A stretch of 57,910 bases of DNA from Leptospiraceae bacterium. Its GTDB lineage: Bacteria > Spirochaetota > Leptospiria > Leptospirales > Leptonemataceae. Under the pieces are notes generated by a model. It was not told the DNA's origin, ran no database searches, and was given only the letters and a program-made list of their open reading frames with translations. The position numbers and the translations under genes are program-made. Shown here piece by piece: positions 53,277 to 57,910 of the stretch. The stretch's first letter is position 1; every line of letters begins with the position of its first letter. The DNA lies in the NCBI GenBank assembly GCA_026005135.1, contig BPKM01000011.1:1-57910 (forward strand), in the 5' to 3' direction.

Positions 53277-54149
53277 ATGACATCTATTATCATTACATTA
53301 AATCGTAATATTTTTTTTATTTTACTAATTAGTATATTATTATTATCATTTTCCCTTGCTTATTTAACTTCGATTTCTTTAAATTATTTTTTGATGAGTG
53401 AACAACAAAGCAATATAAAGATTGAATCCCCTCAAAGAAGAAATATTTCTATACCATTACCAGAAAAAAAACCTTATGAGGAATATGAAACCATTCTTTC
53501 TGGAAATTTATTACAATTACCCCTCGGGGCTGGTGTAGAATCTGAGGAAAATTTACCAGAAGAAGTAAAAGATATTGAACTTCTTGGTGTAATTGCAGGT
53601 TCTCCTAAATTTGCAAGAGCTTTAATTAAAATAAAAGACGAAAACAATATACAGGAATATGCGATTGGAGATATTGTAGCAGGCAATAAAATTATAAAAA
53701 TTTATGCAAGTTCTATTGTTGTATTAAGAGGTAATCGCGAATTAGAAATAGCAGTTGGGGAAGATACTTCACAGGCAAAAGAAAAAGTTGTACAACAATC
53801 TGAACAAATTGAAATGTCATCTGAAAATGCAAAAAAAATTACTATAAAACGAAGTAGAGTAATACAATTAACACAAAATCAAACACAATTATATGAAAAT
53901 AAATTTGCTCCTATTACGAAAAATGGTAAAATACTCGGTATTAAAGCCATCTTTATTCCACCAAATAATTTTTTATACGAATTAGGTGCAAGAAGTGGTG
54001 ATATTATACGTAGAATTAATGGTCAACCTTTAGATAATATGAATAAATTAATGGAATTATGGCAGAATATTCAAACATTAAATAAAATTACCGTTGAAAT
54101 TGAACGTGGAGGGAAAATTATTCCTTTTGAAATTTTAATTCAGGATTAA
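53277..54149 (+). CDS. gspC: Type II secretion inner-membrane protein GspC
   Basis: A 290-residue protein with one N-terminal membrane helix (IFFILLISILLLSFSLAYLT), a proline-rich linker, the HR domain (IELLGVIAGSPKFARALIKI, then YAIGDIVAGNKIIKIYASSI) and a C-terminal PDZ domain (PNNFLYELGARSGDIIRRIN). GspC links the inner-membrane platform to the secretin and helps in substrate recognition. It lies six bases after the M23 gene and before gspD, the usual order. Confidence 0.93.
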   Translation: MTSIIITLNRNIFFILLISILLLSFSLAYLTSISLNYFLMSEQQSNIKIESPQRRNISIPLPEKKPYEEYETILSGNLLQLPLGAGVESEENLPEEVKDIELLGVIAGSPKFARALIKIKDENNIQEYAIGDIVAGNKIIKIYASSIVVLRGNRELEIAVGEDTSQAKEKVVQQSEQIEMSSENAKKITIKRSRVIQLTQNQTQLYENKFAPITKNGKILGIKAIFIPPNNFLYELGARSGDIIRRINGQPLDNMNKLMELWQNIQTLNKITVEIERGGKIIPFEILIQD

Positions 54150-54189
54150 TTCTTAAGATTTAAATTTCTTTATTCCGATAATCAAAACA

Positions 54190-56019
54190 ATGAAAAAGAA
54201 ATGCTTTTTTTTATTCTTTGTATTTATTATAAATGTTTCTATATTAATGCCTCAGGAAATAAAAAATGTTCCGAGAGGTATGTTTGTACCTAATTTTCGC
54301 GATGTTGAGATCCAGGATTTTTTAAAAACAATGGCACAAATTACCAGAAGAAATATTCTTGTTGATGATTCAGTAAAAGGTAAAATTACCATTGTTGCTT
54401 ATAAACCTTTACCAGTAAATCAGGCTTTAAATTTTTTAAAATCAGTATTAGAAGTTCGTGGTTATACTGTTATAGAAGAAAATGGATTATTAAAAGTAAC
54501 AAAGAAAAAAGATGCAGAGAATTTATCAGAATTAAAAAATAAAGATATACCTAAAAGCGAAAATGATATTATTACAAAAATATATAAAGTTCCTAAACAT
54601 ATCAGTATAAGGGAAGTGTCGGATTTATTTAAAAAATTAGGAGGTAATGAAATTACAGTTAATGAATTTTCGAATTCTATCATTTTAACGGGATATGCGC
54701 CAGTTATTCGTAGGGTAATAGAGATTGCAAATCAGGTTATACCAAAAGAGACAGAAAAAGAAGAAAGCATAGAAACAGAAGGTGTACATATGTATCAGGC
54801 TCAAAATTTACAGGCTCAGAGTCTTGCAGATATTTTAGTAAAATTAGAAAATCCTGTGATTAAACAGGACGAAAAAGATAAAACTCCTTCTGGAAAAATT
54901 AAAGCAGTAGCACATAAAGAATCCAATACAGTTATTGTAATTGCCAATAGGGATGAATGGAATGAAATTCGTAAAATTATAGAAAAATTAGACCAACCAA
55001 GGAAACAAATTTTATTAGAAGTTTTAATTGCAGAGGTTTCTGGTTCAGATATAAATGATTTTGGTATTGATTGGAGATATATAGGTCCCGATGCAGGATA
55101 TACACAATTCAACACCGGTTTAGCTTTAGAAGGAAATTTAGTTGATGAAAATGGTAATATCACTGGAAATAATACCTTAGCTGGGTTTAGTATTGGATTT
55201 TTACAAAAAGGGGGAGATTTATTAGGAATATTTAATGCTAATGTTTCGAATCGAAATTTTAATGTTTTATCTGCACCACAAATTTTAACTTTGGATAATC
55301 AAGAAGCAGAAATCAATGTAGGGCAGGATGTCCCCGTAAAAACACAGGAAAGAACTACAGGTGGTGGTACTGCAGAAGCAACTGTAAATTCTTTTGAATA
55401 TAGACCAGCTGGTATAAAATTAAAATTTACACCTCATATTAATCCAGAAGGAAAAATCAATTTAGAATTATTTACAGAAGTTACAAATATAGAGGGTGGA
55501 ATTACTTCAGGTGTAAATCCAGTATTTAGTAAAAGAAATGTAAAGACGTTTATTAATGTTGATAATAGACAAACAATAGTAATTGGTGGTCTTGTTTCTA
55601 CAGAAAAACTAAAAGCGATACAGAAAATTCCTTTATTAGGTGATATTCCTCTATTAGGATTTTTATTTCGAAGAACTACTTTTACGACTAAGAAAACCAA
55701 TTTAATGGTATTTATTACACCAATTATTTTAGATAATCGCGATTTAGCAAATAAATTAACCAATACAAAAAGAAAGCATCAAGAATTAGAGTATAAAAAA
55801 GCAACTGAAAAAATTCATTTATGGCCTCAAGGTTATGTAAAAACACAAGAAGAACGCTATCAGGAACGTTTAGAAGATCAACCAATAACTATAACTCCAG
55901 AAAAGGAATCTAATAATAAAGAAAATCAATCTGTACAGGAAAAACAAAATTCAAAACAGCAGGAAAATAATATTGACAGAGAAAATCCCTATTTGATAGA
56001 ATCTAATAATAATAAATGA
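54190..56019 (+). CDS. gspD: Type II secretion outer-membrane secretin GspD
   Basis: A 609-residue secretin that forms the outer-membrane channel. There is a signal peptide (FFLFFVFIINVSILM), an N0 domain (FVPNFRDVEIQDFLKTMAQI) and two N1/N2 domains (IYKVPKHISIREVSDLFKKL, VHMYQAQNLQAQSLADILV). The secretin core has LLEVLIAEVSGSDINDFGID, VLSAPQILTLDNQEAEINVG and IPLLGDIPLLGFLFRRT. Domain count is lower than in long GspD, with an extra polar C-terminal tail (about 535-609) rich in Glu/Gln/Asn. The upstream lipoprotein may act as pilotin. Confidence 0.95.
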   Translation: MKKKCFFLFFVFIINVSILMPQEIKNVPRGMFVPNFRDVEIQDFLKTMAQITRRNILVDDSVKGKITIVAYKPLPVNQALNFLKSVLEVRGYTVIEENGLLKVTKKKDAENLSELKNKDIPKSENDIITKIYKVPKHISIREVSDLFKKLGGNEITVNEFSNSIILTGYAPVIRRVIEIANQVIPKETEKEESIETEGVHMYQAQNLQAQSLADILVKLENPVIKQDEKDKTPSGKIKAVAHKESNTVIVIANRDEWNEIRKIIEKLDQPRKQILLEVLIAEVSGSDINDFGIDWRYIGPDAGYTQFNTGLALEGNLVDENGNITGNNTLAGFSIGFLQKGGDLLGIFNANVSNRNFNVLSAPQILTLDNQEAEINVGQDVPVKTQERTTGGGTAEATVNSFEYRPAGIKLKFTPHINPEGKINLELFTEVTNIEGGITSGVNPVFSKRNVKTFINVDNRQTIVIGGLVSTEKLKAIQKIPLLGDIPLLGFLFRRTTFTTKKTNLMVFITPIILDNRDLANKLTNTKRKHQELEYKKATEKIHLWPQGYVKTQEERYQERLEDQPITITPEKESNNKENQSVQEKQNSKQQENNIDRENPYLIESNNNK

Positions 56020-56022
56020 AAT

Positions 56023-57690
56023 ATGAAAAAGCAATTAGGTGAACTTTTATTAGAAGAAGGATTAATAGATCAGGAATCATTAGCAGAAGTATTAAAAATA
56101 CAGGAAAAATCACCCCTAAAATTAGGACAAATTATACAGAGAAAAGGTTTAGTATCAGAAAATGATATATTAAAAATTTTAGCAAAACAATATGGATATG
56201 ATTTTTATCCTAAATTAGAATTTAAACAACATCCTATTTTACAAAAAATTCCTTCTTCTATTATAGAAAAATTTAAAATAGCACCTTTCGAATATAAAGA
56301 ATCAAAACGTTTAATAAAAATTGCTATATCTGATCCAGAAAAAATTCATATACAAGATGATATAAGAAATCTTTTTAAAGGTTTACGTGTTGAATTTGTA
56401 TTAGCACCAGAGAGTGAAATTTTAAGAATTTATCATACATATTATCAGAAGGTATCCGCAGATGATGTTGTTGAGGGAATGGAAGATGAATATTCGGAGT
56501 TTTCTCAATTAGATGATACCTTAGATTTAGCAAATGAAGCGCCAATTATAAGATTGGTAAATTCCATTTTAACACAGGCAGTTCAGGAGCGTGCTTCTGA
56601 TATTCATATTGAACCTTATGAAAAGAATTTTGTTGTTCGATTTCGTATTGATGGTATTTTACATAGAAGATTATCTCCTCCTAAGGTAGCTCATGCTGGT
56701 GTTGTATCCCGAATAAAAATTATGGCAAATATGAATATTGCCGAGAATCGATTACCTCAAGATGGAAGAATTAAAATTAAATTATCTGGTAAAGATATTG
56801 ATATCAGGGTTTCGACTTTACCTACAAAACATGGCGAAAAAATTGTAATGCGTTTATTGAATAAATCTGATATAGAATTTAATTTATATAATCTTGGGAT
56901 TTATGATGATATTCTAAATGAAATTAAAAAAATTATTTCTCAACCCAATGGTATTATTCTTGTTACAGGTCCTACGGGTTCTGGTAAATCTACTACATTA
57001 TATGCTATTTTAAAAGAATTAAATCAAGAATCTGTTAATATTATGACAGCAGAAGATCCTATTGAATATGAAATTGAAGGAGTTTCTCAGACACAGGTGC
57101 AGGAAAAAATAGGTTTAACTTTTGCCAATATTTTAAGAACCATGTTAAGACAGGATCCAGATATTATTATGGTGGGAGAAATTCGCGATCAGGAAACTGC
57201 ACGTATAGCAATTCAGGCTGCTTTAACTGGACATCTCGTATTATCCACATTACATACAAATGATGCCCCCTCTGCAGTAACTCGACTTGTTGATATGGGT
57301 ATTGACCCTTATCTTATTACCAGTAGTGTTAGAGCAGTTATAGCACAGCGTTTAGTTAGAGTGATTTGTGATAATTGTAAGCAGGGATATTTACCTTCAA
57401 GAGATCTATTAGAAGATTTAAAAATTGATCCTTTACAAATAAAAAATAAAAAGTTTTATAAAGGTTTAGGATGCGAAAAATGTGCTAATACAGGTTATAG
57501 AGGTAGAACTGGAATTTATGAATTTATGAAAGTATCACCAGCCATACAAAAAGGTGTATTGAAAGGTCTTGATTCTGAATCCTTAAAAGAAATTGCTTTA
57601 AAAGAAGGATTGATTACTTTATTTGAATATGGTAAAAGAAAAATTATAGATGGTATTACAACACCAGAAGAAGTTTTAAGAGTTTGTTAA
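56023..57690 (+). CDS. gspE: Type II secretion ATPase GspE
   Basis: A 555-residue cytoplasmic ATPase that drives pseudopilus assembly. The N-terminal GspE-N domain ([20 protein letters not shown]) is followed by the ATPase: GPTGSGKST (Walker A, 316-324), the Asp box [20 protein letters not shown] region, [15 protein letters not shown] (Walker B) and [14 protein letters not shown] (His box). The zinc site has CDNC (449, 452) and CEKC (484, 487), both intact. TAATG overlap with gspF indicates coupled translation. Confidence 0.97.
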   Translation: MKKQLGELLLEEGLIDQESLAEVLKIQEKSPLKLGQIIQRKGLVSENDILKILAKQYGYDFYPKLEFKQHPILQKIPSSIIEKFKIAPFEYKESKRLIKIAISDPEKIHIQDDIRNLFKGLRVEFVLAPESEILRIYHTYYQKVSADDVVEGMEDEYSEFSQLDDTLDLANEAPIIRLVNSILTQAVQERASDIHIEPYEKNFVVRFRIDGILHRRLSPPKVAHAGVVSRIKIMANMNIAENRLPQDGRIKIKLSGKDIDIRVSTLPTKHGEKIVMRLLNKSDIEFNLYNLGIYDDILNEIKKIISQPNGIILVTGPTGSGKSTTLYAILKELNQESVNIMTAEDPIEYEIEGVSQTQVQEKIGLTFANILRTMLRQDPDIIMVGEIRDQETARIAIQAALTGHLVLSTLHTNDAPSAVTRLVDMGIDPYLITSSVRAVIAQRLVRVICDNCKQGYLPSRDLLEDLKIDPLQIKNKKFYKGLGCEKCANTGYRGRTGIYEFMKVSPAIQKGVLKGLDSESLKEIALKEGLITLFEYGKRKIIDGITTPEEVLRVC

Positions 57691-57910
57691 TGGCTGTTTA
57701 TAAATATATAGCAATTGATCGAAAAGGTAAACAGGTTAAAGGGATTTTAGATGCCCCTTCGCCAACACAAGCAAGAAGAATTTTAAGACAACAAAATTTA
57801 TATGTAAAATCCTTAGAAGAAGATATAGAAAAAAGAGAAAGAGAATTATTTCCCTTTTTATCAAAAATTATTTATCGAGTTCCTCGTAAAGATGTGGCAT
57901 TATTTGCAAG
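57690..57910 (+). CDS. gspF: Type II secretion protein GspF, cut by the window end
   Basis: Only the first 73 residues are inside the window: [20 protein letters not shown], with DAPSPTQARRILRQQNLYV, the standard GspF N-terminal cytoplasmic domain that binds GspE. The start overlaps the gspE stop (TAATG). The membrane helices and the rest of the gene lie beyond the window. Confidence 0.93.
   Translation, partial: MAVYKYIAIDRKGKQVKGILDAPSPTQARRILRQQNLYVKSLEEDIEKRERELFPFLSKIIYRVPRKDVALFA

Noticed and set aside
1..57910. Intact transposon, prophage or tRNA gene
   Set aside because: No transposase, integrase or phage structural gene, and no cloverleaf sequence was recognised anywhere in the window.

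Overview
The window reads as a stretch of chromosome from a very AT-rich bacterium (under about 30 % GC by eye), most likely a spirochaete related to the Leptospira/Turneriella side of the phylum. This placement is inferred from gene content: an FlhB-like small protein and a YjfB-like motility protein, a class III cyclase next to a FecR-domain protein, a type II secretion operon led by a lipoprotein and a LysM/M23 peptidase, and respiratory genes (nirBD, cytochrome c, NnrS, oxygen-dependent HemF). The genetic code appears standard. I see no tRNA or rRNA gene, CRISPR array or intact transposase.

Layout. 1-1.1 kb: a STAS anti-anti-sigma gene, then a 700-base non-coding stretch ending in a GC-rich array of G-runs and hairpins (781-1118), with a 105-base direct repeat differing at one base, ending 2 bases before the ribosome site of ppdK. 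1.1-8.7 kb: ppdK, yjfB-like, acnA and a TPR/OB-fold protein, most closed by strong terminators. 9.5-15.5 kb: pheA-tyrA-cmk-rpsA-TPR protein-hisG. 15.5-20.4 kb: DCC, DUF547, M23 peptidase, htrA, birA, coaX. 20.4-29.6 kb, minus strand: cytochrome c, nirD, nirB, a TrpD2-like protein, hemF, sua5, an M16 peptidase and an alpha/beta hydrolase. 29.8-36.7 kb: nnrS facing a minus-strand set of cyclase, FecR protein and an exported protein. 36.9-44.2 kb: typA, an anti-sigma kinase-like protein, lplA, glyA, infC-rpmI-rplT, a ZapB-like/ZapA pair and a 6S RNA. 44.4-49.9 kb: rpsP-khpA-rimM-trmD-rplS-rnhB, then the FlhB-like gene, an HD-GYP protein and yraN. 50-57.9 kb: a degenerate comM on the minus strand, then lipoprotein, LysM-M23, gspC, gspD, gspE and the start of gspF.

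How genes work together. NirBD, the cytochrome and NnrS suggest nitrite/nitrogen-oxide chemistry, with HemF supplying haem precursors. The rpsP-rplS block is a classical ribosome and tRNA maturation operon. The 6S RNA sits just after zapA, the same neighbourhood as in many Proteobacteria. The last 6 kb are a type II secretion operon cut by the window edge.

Oddities worth a second look: the G-run/hairpin array before ppdK; six frame breaks in pheA, tyrA, htrA and rimM, all of which look like a single extra base; a ComM homologue without Walker motifs; an HD-GYP protein whose HD pair reads MD; and several genes whose best promoter leaves almost no 5' leader.
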